This document shows positions 32,496 through 41,368 of a DNA stretch of 50,179 bases, in pieces. The notes under the pieces are model-generated. The model was not told where the DNA came from and did not search any database. It saw nothing but the letters and a program-made list of their open reading frames with translations. The position numbers and the translations under genes are program-made. The stretch comes from Herbaspirillum autotrophicum (GTDB lineage Bacteria; Pseudomonadota; Gammaproteobacteria; Burkholderiales; Burkholderiaceae_D), in NCBI RefSeq assembly GCF_001189915.1, contig NZ_LFLS01000041.1, positions 1 to 50,179 on the forward strand, given 5' to 3'. Position 1 is the stretch's first letter; each line of letters starts with the position of its first letter.

Positions 32496-33656
32496 CTACG
32501 GCGATGGCAGTCGATGCAATTTTTGCAAGCGCGCCTGCGCCGCCTTTCTGCGCGCAAACCACAAGTACAAACCGCTGATCAGCACCACGATGGTCAGCAG
32601 GTCGAGGATGGCCCAGATGATTTTCATCGGCAGGCCGCCGTAATCGCCGAAGTGGATCGGGCGTGACACTTCGAGCGCGCGCAGATACCACGGCATTTGT
32701 ACGACGGCGGTCAGTGCACCGCTGCGGGCGTCGACCATGACCGGACTGAACAGGCGCGATGTCAGCGGCGTATTGCCCTTGGCCCAGATCAGGTAATGGT
32801 AGGGCGTGGCGAACAGGTTGCCGGGATATTCGACACTGATCACGCGCATGTCGGGCACCGCCTTGCGGGCGGTGTCGAAGGCGGCATCGAGTGACGACAG
32901 GGCTGCGGGTGGCGGTGTTGGCTGGCCTTGCCACGGTTGCAGCATGGCTTGTACATCCTGACTCTGCCACAGCGAGAACAGCGGTTTGGTAAATTCGTTG
33001 AGGATGCCGCTGGCGCCGACCAGCAGCGCCCAGGCCAGGGTCGCGATGCCGAGCAGGTTGTGCATGTCGAGCCACTGCAGGCGGCGCGAGCGGTCACTGC
33101 GGATGGTGCCGAACTTCAGCTTCTTCATGAACGGGCCATACAGCACGATGCCGGAAATGATGGCCACCAGAAACAGGAATGCCATGGCGGCAAAGAACAA
33201 TTCACCGGCGAGTCCGGTGAACAGATCGGTATGCAGGCGCAGCACGAATGCCAGCAGGCGCAGGCGGCCCGGTTCGTGTTGCAGGGAATCTTCCATGACG
33301 GCACCGGTGCGGGCGTCGTACTTGAGGTAATGGATGCGCTGCGGGCTATCGACTGCGATCTGATACGAGGGCGCCATGCGGATCCGCACCTGCGGTTCGG
33401 CATCGTCCATGAAGGCCGACAAGATGACGTCGGCCGGGTAGCGTCGCCGGCTTTCGGCGATCAGGCCGTCGATGCCGGCCAGCGGCGCATCGGCCGGCAG
33501 GGTGGCATACGGCGGCCCGTCGTCCAGCCATTGGCCGATCTCTTCGGTAAAGATCAGCGGCAGGCCGGTCAGGCAAATGAGCAACAGGAACAGCGAGCAG
33601 ACCAGACTGCTCCAGCGATGAATCTGGTCCCACGCGTGCAAGCGGATGCGGGTCAT
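32496..33656 (-). CDS. PepSY-associated transmembrane protein (PiuB-like)
   Basis: A 386-residue inner-membrane protein of the PepSY_TM family, with about four membrane helices: near 17-37 (SLVCSLFLLLICLTGLPLIF), 150-175, 200-220 and 350-370. WDQIHRWSSLVCSLFL at the N-terminus and FVLRLHTDLFTGLAGELFFA with HNLLGIATLAWALLVGASGIL carry the family's conserved His residues. Such proteins are often beside siderophore receptors and are thought to help reduce or release iron at the inner membrane. The gene starts 10 bases after the receptor stop, so the two are one operon. No other role is evident. Confidence 0.85.
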   Translation of the reverse strand: MTRIRLHAWDQIHRWSSLVCSLFLLLICLTGLPLIFTEEIGQWLDDGPPYATLPADAPLAGIDGLIAESRRRYPADVILSAFMDDAEPQVRIRMAPSYQIAVDSPQRIHYLKYDARTGAVMEDSLQHEPGRLRLLAFVLRLHTDLFTGLAGELFFAAMAFLFLVAIISGIVLYGPFMKKLKFGTIRSDRSRRLQWLDMHNLLGIATLAWALLVGASGILNEFTKPLFSLWQSQDVQAMLQPWQGQPTPPPAALSSLDAAFDTARKAVPDMRVISVEYPGNLFATPYHYLIWAKGNTPLTSRLFSPVMVDARSGALTAVVQMPWYLRALEVSRPIHFGDYGGLPMKIIWAILDLLTIVVLISGLYLWFARRKAAQARLQKLHRLPSP

Positions 33657-33666
33657 GGCCGCGCGA

Positions 33667-36141
33667 TTACCACTTGTATTTCACGTTGGCCAGAATCGCG
33701 CGTTCCATGCCGAACACGCAAGTGACATTGCTGGAACAACTGGCAATGGTGTTCTTGTTGGTCAGATTGCTGCCGCTGACGGTGGCGCTCCAGCCTTGCA
33801 AGGACGATGAGAGACGCGCCAGATCGTAGCGCAGCGACAGATCCAGCAAGGTCACGGCCGGCACCTTGAAGGAATTGATGCTGTCGCCATAGCTGGCGCC
33901 CATGTAACGGGCGCCGGCACCGACCTGCAAACCGGCCAGCGGCGAGCTGGTGAAATCGTAGTTCAGCCACAGCGCGGCCATGCTGCGCGGAATGCCGGCC
34001 GGTACCTTGTCCAGATTGTTGGTGTTGCTGCGGGTGTTCTTGATATCGGTGTAGGTATAGGTGGCAATCGCTTGCAGGTTTTTGGCCAGCGTTGCGCGTG
34101 CTTCCAGTTCTACCCCTTGCGAACGCACTTCGCCGGTCTGGATCTTGAAGTTGCTTTTGACCGGATCGGCAGTCAGCACATTGGTCTGGGTCAGATCGAA
34201 CACGGCCACCGTGACCGAGCTGTCGGAGCCGGGCGGCTGGAACTTGACACCGGCTTCGTATTGTTTGCCTTCGGTCGGCTTGAAGGTATTGCCGGCGGCA
34301 TCGGTACCGATGGCGGGCTGGAACGAAGTGGAGTAGCTCAGGTAGGGCGAGACGCCGTTATCGAACAGATACACCGCGCCGGTACGCCAGGTAAATGCGC
34401 TGGCGCTCTGGCTGGTGGATTTGCCGGTCTTGTAGGCCAGCGAACTGCTGTTGACCTGATCCTGACGGCCGCCCAGCAAGAAGGCCCAGCGATTCCAGCG
34501 GATCTGGTCTTGCGCATAGAAGCCCAACTGGCGCGTGACATCGTCGGACGAGCTGCCGTACATGAAATCCGGTTGCGGGCCGATGCCTTGGCCGTAGACC
34601 GGATTGGCGATATTGATCGACGGTGCCAGTGCATCGCCCTGACCGGTGTAGGTATGGTCGTAATGCAGACGCTGGTAATCGACGCCGAAGATGGCAGTGT
34701 GTTTGACGGCGCCGGTGTTGAAGATCGCTTGCAACTGATTGTCGACCGCCGCCGAGGTGGCGCTGCCATCATGTTTATAGGCTTCGCGGCCGATGCTCAC
34801 GCCGTCGGCATTGAGTCCGTAGCTGTCATCGAGCATGCGGATGTGCAGACTGTTGCGCAACACCCGCAGGTTTTGCTTGAAGCTCCAGGTATCGTTGAAC
34901 TTGTGTTCGAATTCGTAGCCGATGGATTCCTGTTCTTTTTCATAGGAATTGTAGTCGGGGTCGCCGGCAAAAAAACTTCTCGGAATGGTGACCTTGCCCG
35001 GCAACACGGTGCCGGCTGCCGGCACAAAATTGTAGACCCCGGCCTGCGGGTCTTTCTGATAATTGACGAAGGCGGTCAGATGGGTGTCGCTGTCGGGACG
35101 CCAGGTCAGGGCAGCGGCGACGGCAGTCCGCTGTTGCCGCACGAAGTCGGTCTGGGTGCCGGTATCGAGCACATTGGCGGTCAGACGATAAGAAAACTTG
35201 CCGGCCTCATCGAGCGGGCCGCCAAAGTCGAAAGCGGCTTGTTTGCGGCCATGGCTGCCGGTCTGCAACATGATTTCATGCAGCGGTGTTGCGGTCGGGC
35301 GCTTGCTGACCAGACTCAGCAAGCCGCCGGGCGAAGTCTGGCCATACAGTACCGAAGCCGGGCCACGCAACAGTTCTACCCGTTCAAACATGTACGGATC
35401 CATGCTGGTGATGTTGAAGCCATTGTTGGGCAGGCGCAGGCCATTCCAGTATTCATCAATCTGGAAACCGCGCGCGTAAATGTATTCGAGCGAATCGGTA
35501 TTGACGCCGCGCTGTTCGGACACCACGCCCGGTGTATAGCGCAGCGCTTGCGGCACGCTCTGGATATTTTGCGCATCCATTTGTTCGCGCGTGACGACCG
35601 AGATCGATTGCGGGGTTTCCAGCAGCGCGCTGTCCGTCTTGGTGCCGCTGGCGCTGCGTCGGGCCACATAGCCCGGTGCCGGGCCGGTGGCGGTTTCACC
35701 ATCGGCGGTGGCGGTCACGGCAATTGCCGGCAAGCTGCTGGCCGGACGCGCGGCCTCGGCCGCTGCGGTCTTTCTGAGCAAGTAGCTGCCATTGGCTTGT
35801 ACGCTGGCCTGCAAGCCGCTGCCGGCGAGCAGCGTGTCGAGTCCGCTGGCGATCGAGTAGCCGCCGTGCAAGCCGCTGCTGCGCATGCCGGCGGTGGTTT
35901 CCGGTGCAAACGACAAGGTAATGCCGGCTTCGCGGCCAAAGCGGCTCAGCACGCTTTCCATACTGCCGGCCGGAATATCGTACTGACGCAACGGCGCCGA
36001 TTGGGCCATGACGATTTGTGGCAACGCCAGCAGCGAAGCGGCGGCCAGCGTGCCGACGCTGATCTGGCTGATGGCGCGCGCCAGTATCTTGCGGGCCAGA
36101 GGGCGTTGAGACGGGCGCCGTGGCGCAGTAGGGTGATTCAT
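33667..36141 (-). CDS. TonB-dependent siderophore receptor with STN domain (FhuA/FoxA-like)
   Basis: An 824-residue outer-membrane receptor and signal transducer. The start at 36141 (MNHPTAPRRPSQRPLARK) has AAAGGT 9 bases upstream. A long signal peptide ends near ALPQIVMA (about 47). The STN domain follows (LRQYDIPAGSMESVLSRFG, about 50-115), then a TonB box region (LPAIAVTA), a plug (ETPQSISVVTREQMDAQN, VELLRGPASVLYGQTSPGGLL) and the barrel, ending CVFGMERAILANVKYKW. The C-terminal Cys pair and end pattern match the FhuA/FoxA group for hydroxamate siderophores. The FecR and FecI genes lie immediately upstream, so this receptor should switch on its own transcription when loaded. Confidence 0.92.
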   Translation of the reverse strand: MNHPTAPRRPSQRPLARKILARAISQISVGTLAAASLLALPQIVMAQSAPLRQYDIPAGSMESVLSRFGREAGITLSFAPETTAGMRSSGLHGGYSIASGLDTLLAGSGLQASVQANGSYLLRKTAAAEAARPASSLPAIAVTATADGETATGPAPGYVARRSASGTKTDSALLETPQSISVVTREQMDAQNIQSVPQALRYTPGVVSEQRGVNTDSLEYIYARGFQIDEYWNGLRLPNNGFNITSMDPYMFERVELLRGPASVLYGQTSPGGLLSLVSKRPTATPLHEIMLQTGSHGRKQAAFDFGGPLDEAGKFSYRLTANVLDTGTQTDFVRQQRTAVAAALTWRPDSDTHLTAFVNYQKDPQAGVYNFVPAAGTVLPGKVTIPRSFFAGDPDYNSYEKEQESIGYEFEHKFNDTWSFKQNLRVLRNSLHIRMLDDSYGLNADGVSIGREAYKHDGSATSAAVDNQLQAIFNTGAVKHTAIFGVDYQRLHYDHTYTGQGDALAPSINIANPVYGQGIGPQPDFMYGSSSDDVTRQLGFYAQDQIRWNRWAFLLGGRQDQVNSSSLAYKTGKSTSQSASAFTWRTGAVYLFDNGVSPYLSYSTSFQPAIGTDAAGNTFKPTEGKQYEAGVKFQPPGSDSSVTVAVFDLTQTNVLTADPVKSNFKIQTGEVRSQGVELEARATLAKNLQAIATYTYTDIKNTRSNTNNLDKVPAGIPRSMAALWLNYDFTSSPLAGLQVGAGARYMGASYGDSINSFKVPAVTLLDLSLRYDLARLSSSLQGWSATVSGSNLTNKNTIASCSSNVTCVFGMERAILANVKYKW

Positions 36142-36175
36142 GTCGGGACCTTTCGTTGAAGACAGAAGAGGAGTG

Positions 36176-36231
36176 CTTACCTCCCATGTCCCGCGAAAAA
36201 TCGAAAAGGGACACGGCAACGAAAGTTTTTT
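36176..36231 (-). promoter_or_regulatory. Probable FecI-type promoter/leader of TonB receptor 2
   Basis: On the minus strand AAAAAA (36226-36231), CTTTTCG (36202-36208) and GGGAGG (36180-36185) occur with gaps of 17 and 16 bases, exactly as before receptor 1. The segment also contains the inverted repeat TGTCCC-N15-GGGACA (36187-36192 with 36208-36213). It lies 39-90 bases before the start codon. Confidence 0.6.
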
Positions 36232-36262
36232 AAAAATAAATGGAAATGGAGAGTGATGCAGC

Positions 36263-37276
36263 TCAGGAAGACTGGCCGCGCGGTCGCAGACGGACCCCGG
36301 TCACTTGCTTGCCCCAGAACCGGGTGACCGTTTCCATTTCCAGTTCCAGCATGGTGCTCAGGGTTTCCAGCAGTTTGTCGATGTCGGCCAGCGCATACGA
36401 GCCGGAGACGCGACGTGCGGCGATGGCGGGATCGCAACTGAGGGCGTAGGTGCTGTAGCGGTTGAGGTCTTTCAGGAAAGCGTCGAGGCGGATGCCGAGC
36501 GCGACAATGAAGCCGTCGGTCCAGGCAGTACTGCTTTCGATTGCCGGCAAGATCGGGGTGATCGCCGACGAGGTAAAGCTGGCCTGTTGTCCGGCCTGCA
36601 ATATCAGTGATGGCGCAGCGGTGCCGCCGGGACGAATTTCGACGGCACTCTGAAAGACATTGACGTTGGTGGCCTCGTCCAGTTGTTGCACGCTGTAGCG
36701 TGTACCGAGCGCCTGCGACAATCCTTGCCGGGTTTGCACCAGGAACGGCCGCCGGTTCGGGTGCGGATCTTTGGCCGTGGTAATCAGAATTTCACCGGCC
36801 AGCAGATGGACTGTGCGTTGTCCGGCGTCGAAGTGAATATTGACGGCGCTGTTGGTATTGAGTATTACCTGCGTGCCGTCGCTCAGGGTTACGCTGCGAC
36901 GCTCGCCGACGGCGGTGCGATAGTCGGCCGACCAGCGTCGCCACGGGGTTTGGTCCTGCACCATCCAGCCGGCGCCGCCGGCGAAGATCAGCACCGCCAG
37001 CGTCTTGACTGCCTGCCGGCGTCTGGCAGACGCCTTGGGTGCCAGCGTGGCGTGGGCAATCGTGGAATGCAGCGGCGACGACATGTCGTGCAACTGACCA
37101 TTGAAAGCTTCGATGCGTTGCCATGCGCGTTCGTGGTCGGGATGTTGCGCGCGCCAGCGCTGGAAATTCTTGACGGTATCGGCCGGACGCGGATCGCTTT
37201 GCAAATCGATCAGCCATTCGAGCGCGCGTTGTGCCACTTCACGGGGAATGGCGCCGGTATTGCGAGCGGTACCCAT
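36263..37276 (-). CDS. fecR: FecR-family anti-sigma/sigma-regulator protein
   Basis: A 337-residue inner-membrane regulator. The N-terminal cytoplasmic anti-sigma domain (AQRALEWLIDLQSD, FQRWRAQHPDHERAWQRI) precedes one transmembrane helix near 89-107 (TLAVLIFAGGAGWMV). The periplasmic FecR domain follows (GERRSVTLSDGTQVILNTNSAV, LLAGEILITTA, LGTRYSVQ) and a STN-like DUF4974 C-terminus. It senses the STN domain of the receptor and controls the sigma factor. The start ATG at 37276 overlaps the fecI stop as TGATG, giving translational coupling. A 121-base gap with the leader blocks separates it from the receptor gene. Confidence 0.9.
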   Translation of the reverse strand: MGTARNTGAIPREVAQRALEWLIDLQSDPRPADTVKNFQRWRAQHPDHERAWQRIEAFNGQLHDMSSPLHSTIAHATLAPKASARRRQAVKTLAVLIFAGGAGWMVQDQTPWRRWSADYRTAVGERRSVTLSDGTQVILNTNSAVNIHFDAGQRTVHLLAGEILITTAKDPHPNRRPFLVQTRQGLSQALGTRYSVQQLDEATNVNVFQSAVEIRPGGTAAPSLILQAGQQASFTSSAITPILPAIESSTAWTDGFIVALGIRLDAFLKDLNRYSTYALSCDPAIAARRVSGSYALADIDKLLETLSTMLELEMETVTRFWGKQVTGVRLRPRGQSS

Positions 37277-37791
37277 CAGTTCAGGGCATCGCTGAAATAG
37301 CACTGATGCCCGGCCTTGACGATATGACGCTTGACGGTCCGCACCGAGATGCCCAGCGTTTCCGCAGTTTCGGCATGGCTCAGACCATCCAGCTGGGTCA
37401 GCAAAAAAGCGCGTTTCACCACCGGCGGCAACCCATCGAGCAACTTGTCCAGTTCAATCAGGGACTCCAGCAGGATGGTGCGTTCTTCAGGCGACAGCTC
37501 AACTTCATGCGGCGTCAGTTGCAGTGCTTCCAGATAAGCCTGTTCCAGTTTCTGGCGACGCCAGTGATTGGACAATACCCGTTGCGCAATGGTGGTCAGG
37601 AAGGCGCGCGGCTCGTTGAGCAGCGGTGGTGGTTCCTGCGATGACAAGACGCGCAGAAAAGTATCTTGCGCCAGGTCGGCAGCCTGATCCACGCAACCGA
37701 GTTTTTTTCGCAACCATGCACGCAGCCAGGGATGGTGGTCGGCATAGAGGGTACTGATGGACTCTGGCCGGGTAGCGTGGGAGGTGGTCAC
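37276..37791 (-). CDS. fecI: FecI-family ECF sigma factor
   Basis: A 171-residue iron-starvation sigma factor. Region 2 (STLYADHHPWLRAWLRKKLG, DLAQDTFLRVL) and region 4 (LDGLPPVVKRAFLLTQLDGL, then HAETAETLGISVRTVKRHI) are intact. E. coli FecI is 173 residues. The start is taken as GTG at 37791. The ATG at 37833 gives a longer frame, but it lies inside the -10/Fur region (37816-37860), and the residues it adds do not match the family. From GTG the distance to the STLY motif equals that in E. coli FecI. It couples to fecR through TGATG. It should direct transcription of receptor 2 and, by the shared promoter blocks, perhaps receptor 1. Confidence 0.85.
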   Translation of the reverse strand: MTTSHATRPESISTLYADHHPWLRAWLRKKLGCVDQAADLAQDTFLRVLSSQEPPPLLNEPRAFLTTIAQRVLSNHWRRQKLEQAYLEALQLTPHEVELSPEERTILLESLIELDKLLDGLPPVVKRAFLLTQLDGLSHAETAETLGISVRTVKRHIVKAGHQCYFSDALN

Positions 37792-37815
37792 GGTGGAGCT
37801 CGGTTGGTTGTTATT

Positions 37816-37860
37816 AATGAGAATCAATCTCATTTTATATTGATCACTATTGATTTGCAA
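37816..37860 (-). promoter_or_regulatory. Fur-controlled sigma-70 promoter of fecI-fecR
   Basis: On the minus strand -35 TTGCAA (37855-37860), a 17-base spacer and -10 TAAAAT (37832-37837). The Fur box AATGAGAATCAATCTCATT (37816-37834) is a near-perfect palindrome and overlaps the -10. Iron-bound Fur would block transcription. The promoter excludes the ATG at 37833 as the start of the gene. Confidence 0.8.
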
Positions 37861-38361
37861 CGAAATGGAAAATGCCGTCGGATGCCCGCCACAAAGGGGT
37901 TTCAGAAAAATCCTGTGAGGCAAAAAAAGTTATCAAAAGTGAATTTTTGATCATCGAAGAAAGGGGCCGGCATGTCCTTGTGCGGAGTGTACGGCGCATT
38001 CTGATGGTCTTTTTCTGCAAGACAGCGGGCAGGATTTCTTGCCTGTTCCATCAGCGCAAAGGAAACGTCCGGTAATTTTCCGGCGTGATCCGTCACCGGC
38101 TGCATCGGCCAAATTCAATTGTCGTTCTGACATAAATATAGACACGTGAAGCCGGCGCAAGTGTGTCGCGATTGGGTGCCGGGCGTGAAAGCACAATGCA
38201 TTGCATGGGGCATGCATGCGCCGTTGCGGCTTGAATCAAATTGAAATTGAATATAAAGTATGTTTTAATACTTGATAGTAATTTAAAAGACTTTAAATTT
38301 AATTCGTGCTGATCGATGCGTCTGTGCAGGCAGTTTCAAGCCGCCGAGATCCGTTGCGTGA
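37861..38361. other. Divergent gap between fecI and the acyl-CoA operon
   Basis: A 500-base non-coding stretch. Its right part (38230-38320) is A+T-rich and carries the likely operon promoter with the inverted repeat at 38256-38273. Small open frames on both strands (for example 37872-38075) lack ribosome sites and family features, and no gene is supported. Confidence 0.5.
38256..38273 (+). promoter_or_regulatory. Inverted repeat, candidate TetR operator upstream of the acyl-CoA operon
   Basis: AAGTAT (38256-38261) and ATACTT (38268-38273) with a 6-base spacer, about 90 bases before the first gene. It contains ATGTTTTAATA, similar to ATGTT elements upstream of the TetR gene and in the 47221-47663 gap. 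Assignment to the local TetR protein is a guess. Confidence 0.35.
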
Positions 38362-40089
38362 ATGCCAACTACCTCTAATTCATCACAATTCATGTCACAT
38401 TCGCCGAACGCAGCATCCCGCATCCATTTCATCAAGATCGACAACGCCCCTGTCAACGGACTCAATTACGCGGTCCGGCAACATATCGTTGCCGGGCTCG
38501 ACGCCGCGCAGCAGGACGACACCGTCACGGCCGTGGTGTTGATGGGTGCCGGCAAGGTATTTTCCGGTGGCGCCGATATGCGCGAATTCGGCACGTCGAT
38601 GGAAGCCGCTGAGCCGCATCTCAATACAGTGATTGCCCGTCTGGAAAATTTCCCCAAACCGGTAATTGCGGTATTGCACGGCGTGGCAATGGGCGGCGGC
38701 CTGGAATTGGCGATGGGCTGTCACTACCGCCTGACGACTGCCAACTGCAAGATCGCACTGCCTGAAATCAAGCTGGGATTGATGCCCGGCGGCGGCGGGA
38801 CGCAACGCTTGCCGCGGTTGACGAACAGAGAAATGGCGTTGGCGGTGATTGTGTCGGGCGACGTTTTCCAACCCTCGTGGTTTGCCGATACCGCGCTGTT
38901 CGATGGCGTGATCGATGACGGCGACGCGGCTGCACTGGAAGCCCAGGCGCTTGCCTTTGTCAGCGCACTCGGCACACCGGCATCGTTGCCGCGCACCTGC
39001 CATCGCGCTGTCGACATCGACGCCGGCGGCGCGGCATTGCAGGCAGCGAAGCTGGCCGGGCAAGCAACCGCGCATTGGTATCCGGCGCCGCTGAAATGCA
39101 TCGAGGCGATTGAGGCCAGCGCCCAGTTGTCATTTGCAGAGGGGCTGGCACTTGAGCGCACGCTGTTTCTGTCCTTGCTGGAAAGCGACACATCGAAAGC
39201 GTTGCGCTATCAGTTTTTTGCCGAGCGCGCAGTCGGCAAGATCCGCGATCTTCCCGCCGCAGCGGCAACGCCGGTGGTGTCGGCGGCCGTGATTGTCGGT
39301 GCCGGCGACAGCGGGGATTATCTGCAGGACATGCTGGTACGCGCAGGAATTGCGACGCAGCGCATCGCAGTCGGTGAGCTTGGCGATGCATCCAAACAGG
39401 AGGCACTGGCCGCCGCCGATGCCGTTTTCTGCGGTGAAGCTGAGGCTGCCGGCAACCCCGTGCCATTGTTTCAGGCGCTGGAAAAGCAAGTGTCAGCGTC
39501 TTGTTTGCTGGTCAGTCTGTCGCACGGCGATCTGCTTGATCGGGTGGCGGCCGAGGTGGCACGACCCGCGCATATCGCCGGCCTGTACCTGGGCCTGCCA
39601 GGTGACAAATTGCCGGTCATTGAAATCATTCGCAGCCGGGCTACTGCAGCGCAGACTGCAGCGGCATTGATGGCGCTGTGCAAGCGCTTGCGTAAGACCG
39701 GCATCGTGGCGCCGGCGTGCAGCGGCTTTATCGGTCCGCGTTTGCTGGCAACGCTGATGCAGCATCGAAAGATCATGGTCGAAGCCGGCGTAGCAGAACG
39801 CGCGATTGATCAGGCATTGCGCGAATTCGGCTTTCTGGAAGGACCGTGCTTGCGCAGCGACACTGCGGTCGAAAATGATGCGCCGGCGCCATCGGGGAAA
39901 CCTGTCGCGGCACGCGATATCGCGGCTGACATTACTCGTGCCCTCGGTGACGAAGCGGCATCGCTGCTGGCGGAATCCGATCTGGTCACGGCCGCCGATA
40001 TCGATATGGTGTTCACCAAAGCCTATGGCTTCCCGCGCCATCGCGGCGGCCCCGTTTACCACCGAAAAATGCAACAGATCGTCAGCTGA
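38362..40089 (+). CDS. Enoyl-CoA hydratase fused to a degenerate 3-hydroxyacyl-CoA dehydrogenase domain
   Basis: A 575-residue FadB/FadJ-type protein, shorter than the usual 700 or more. The hydratase half (20-190) is intact: AMGGGLELAMGC with E115, and LPEIKLGLMPGGGGTQRL with E135. The dehydrogenase half is damaged. The NAD loop reads GAGDSG (313-318) instead of GAGTMG-like. The Rossmann part before the catalytic motif spans about 95 residues where about 135 are usual. The catalytic HFFNP is GLYLGLP with Y409 in place of His. The C-terminal motifs survive (SGFIGPRLL, FTKAYGFPRHRGGPVY). It likely hydrates enoyl-CoA only; oxidation may be done by the SDR downstream. Start uncertain: 38362 or ATG 38392. 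Confidence 0.85.
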   Translation: MPTTSNSSQFMSHSPNAASRIHFIKIDNAPVNGLNYAVRQHIVAGLDAAQQDDTVTAVVLMGAGKVFSGGADMREFGTSMEAAEPHLNTVIARLENFPKPVIAVLHGVAMGGGLELAMGCHYRLTTANCKIALPEIKLGLMPGGGGTQRLPRLTNREMALAVIVSGDVFQPSWFADTALFDGVIDDGDAAALEAQALAFVSALGTPASLPRTCHRAVDIDAGGAALQAAKLAGQATAHWYPAPLKCIEAIEASAQLSFAEGLALERTLFLSLLESDTSKALRYQFFAERAVGKIRDLPAAAATPVVSAAVIVGAGDSGDYLQDMLVRAGIATQRIAVGELGDASKQEALAAADAVFCGEAEAAGNPVPLFQALEKQVSASCLLVSLSHGDLLDRVAAEVARPAHIAGLYLGLPGDKLPVIEIIRSRATAAQTAAALMALCKRLRKTGIVAPACSGFIGPRLLATLMQHRKIMVEAGVAERAIDQALREFGFLEGPCLRSDTAVENDAPAPSGKPVAARDIAADITRALGDEAASLLAESDLVTAADIDMVFTKAYGFPRHRGGPVYHRKMQQIVS

Positions 40090-40172
40090 ATCAGCGCCGG
40101 GCCGGCGCGTCCGGCAGCGGCGATGCGCGCATCCATTTCACGAATACATTTCACAACATCAAGGAGATTTTC

Positions 40173-41345
40173 ATGGCTGAAGCCTATATCGTCGCCGCCG
40201 TCAGAACTGCCAGCGGACGCCGCAACGGACGTTTGTCGGGCTGGCATCCGGCCGATCTCGCAGCACAGACGCTGGACGCACTGGTTGACCGCACCGGCAT
40301 TGATCCGGAACTGATCGACGACGTCATCATGGGTTGCGTGGGGCAGGCCGGTGAACAGGCACTCAACATCGGACGCAATGCAGTGTTGGCATCGAAGTTG
40401 CCGGAAAGTGTTCCCGGTACCAGCATTGACCGCCAATGCGGCTCTTCGCAGCAAGCCTTGCACTTTGCGGCGCAGGCAGTGATGTCGGGCACCATGGATA
40501 TCGTTATCGCAGCCGGCGTCGAGAGCATGAGTCGGGTGCCGATGGGAACCGCCACTGACTTCCTGCAGAAAAACGGCTTCGGCAGTTTCATGAGCCCGGC
40601 CATGCAGGCCCGTTATCCGGGCAAACGTTTCAGTCAGTTCGATGGTGCCGAACTGGTCGCGCAAAAATATGCCTTGCAGAAAGACGCGATGGATCGCTTC
40701 GCGCTGGAAAGCCATCGCAAGGCGGCAGCGGCAACCCAGGCAGGCTTGTTTGCCAATGAAATCACACCGGTCGAGATCCGGCTGGAAAACGGCGACAGCG
40801 AATGGCATCAGACCGATGAAGGCATCCGTTACGACGCCAGCCTGGAATCGATCGCCAAGGTCAAGCTGTTGTCAGAAGGGGGCACCGCCACGGCGGCCTC
40901 GACCAGCCAGATCAGCGATGGCGCAGCGGCGTTGCTGATCGTCAACGAAGCCGGTCTGAAGAAGCTCAATGTCGCGCCGCTGGCACGCATCCACCATATC
41001 GGCCTGTTGGGTCACGATCCGGTGATCATGCTGGAGGCGCCGGTGCATGCCACGCTGAAGTCGCTCAAAAAAGCCGGCATGACGATTGACGATATCGATC
41101 TGTTCGAAGTCAACGAAGCCTTTGCTTCGATTCCGCTGGCATGGTTGCAAGGCACCGGCGCCGATCCGCAACGGCTCAATGTCAACGGCGGCGCCATCGC
41201 GCTGGGGCATCCGCTCGGCGCCAGCGGCGCGCGTCTGATGACGACACTGGTCAATGCCCTGCATCAGAAGCAAAAACGTTTCGGCCTGCAAACCATGTGT
41301 GAACTGGGCGGGCTGGCGAACGTGACGATTGTCGAGCGTCTTTAA
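40173..41345 (+). CDS. Acetyl-CoA acyltransferase (thiolase)
   Basis: A 390-residue thiolase that splits 3-ketoacyl-CoA with CoA, completing a beta-oxidation turn. C89 ([13 protein letters not shown]) is the acylated Cys. H346 ([18 protein letters not shown]) and C376 ([12 protein letters not shown]) complete the site. The end resembles FadA5/FadA6-type thiolases (TMCEGG-AN), which act on branched or ring-derived ketoacyl-CoA, but here CELGG replaces CEGGG. An AAGGAG ribosome site precedes the ATG. It lies 83 bases after the hydratase gene and 23 before the SDR. Confidence 0.9.
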   Translation: MAEAYIVAAVRTASGRRNGRLSGWHPADLAAQTLDALVDRTGIDPELIDDVIMGCVGQAGEQALNIGRNAVLASKLPESVPGTSIDRQCGSSQQALHFAAQAVMSGTMDIVIAAGVESMSRVPMGTATDFLQKNGFGSFMSPAMQARYPGKRFSQFDGAELVAQKYALQKDAMDRFALESHRKAAAATQAGLFANEITPVEIRLENGDSEWHQTDEGIRYDASLESIAKVKLLSEGGTATAASTSQISDGAAALLIVNEAGLKKLNVAPLARIHHIGLLGHDPVIMLEAPVHATLKSLKKAGMTIDDIDLFEVNEAFASIPLAWLQGTGADPQRLNVNGGAIALGHPLGASGARLMTTLVNALHQKQKRFGLQTMCELGGLANVTIVERL

Positions 41346-41368
41346 CATTTAAACAGGATACGAATAAC

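Noticed and set aside
34072..36159. Long open frame (about 695 codons) on the plus strand opposite the TonB receptor
   Set aside because: No recognisable domain or ribosome site; it mirrors the high-GC codon pattern of the receptor gene.
37872..38075. Possible small gene of 67 codons in the fecI gap
   Set aside because: No ribosome site, no conserved features, and overlapping equally good frames on the other strand.
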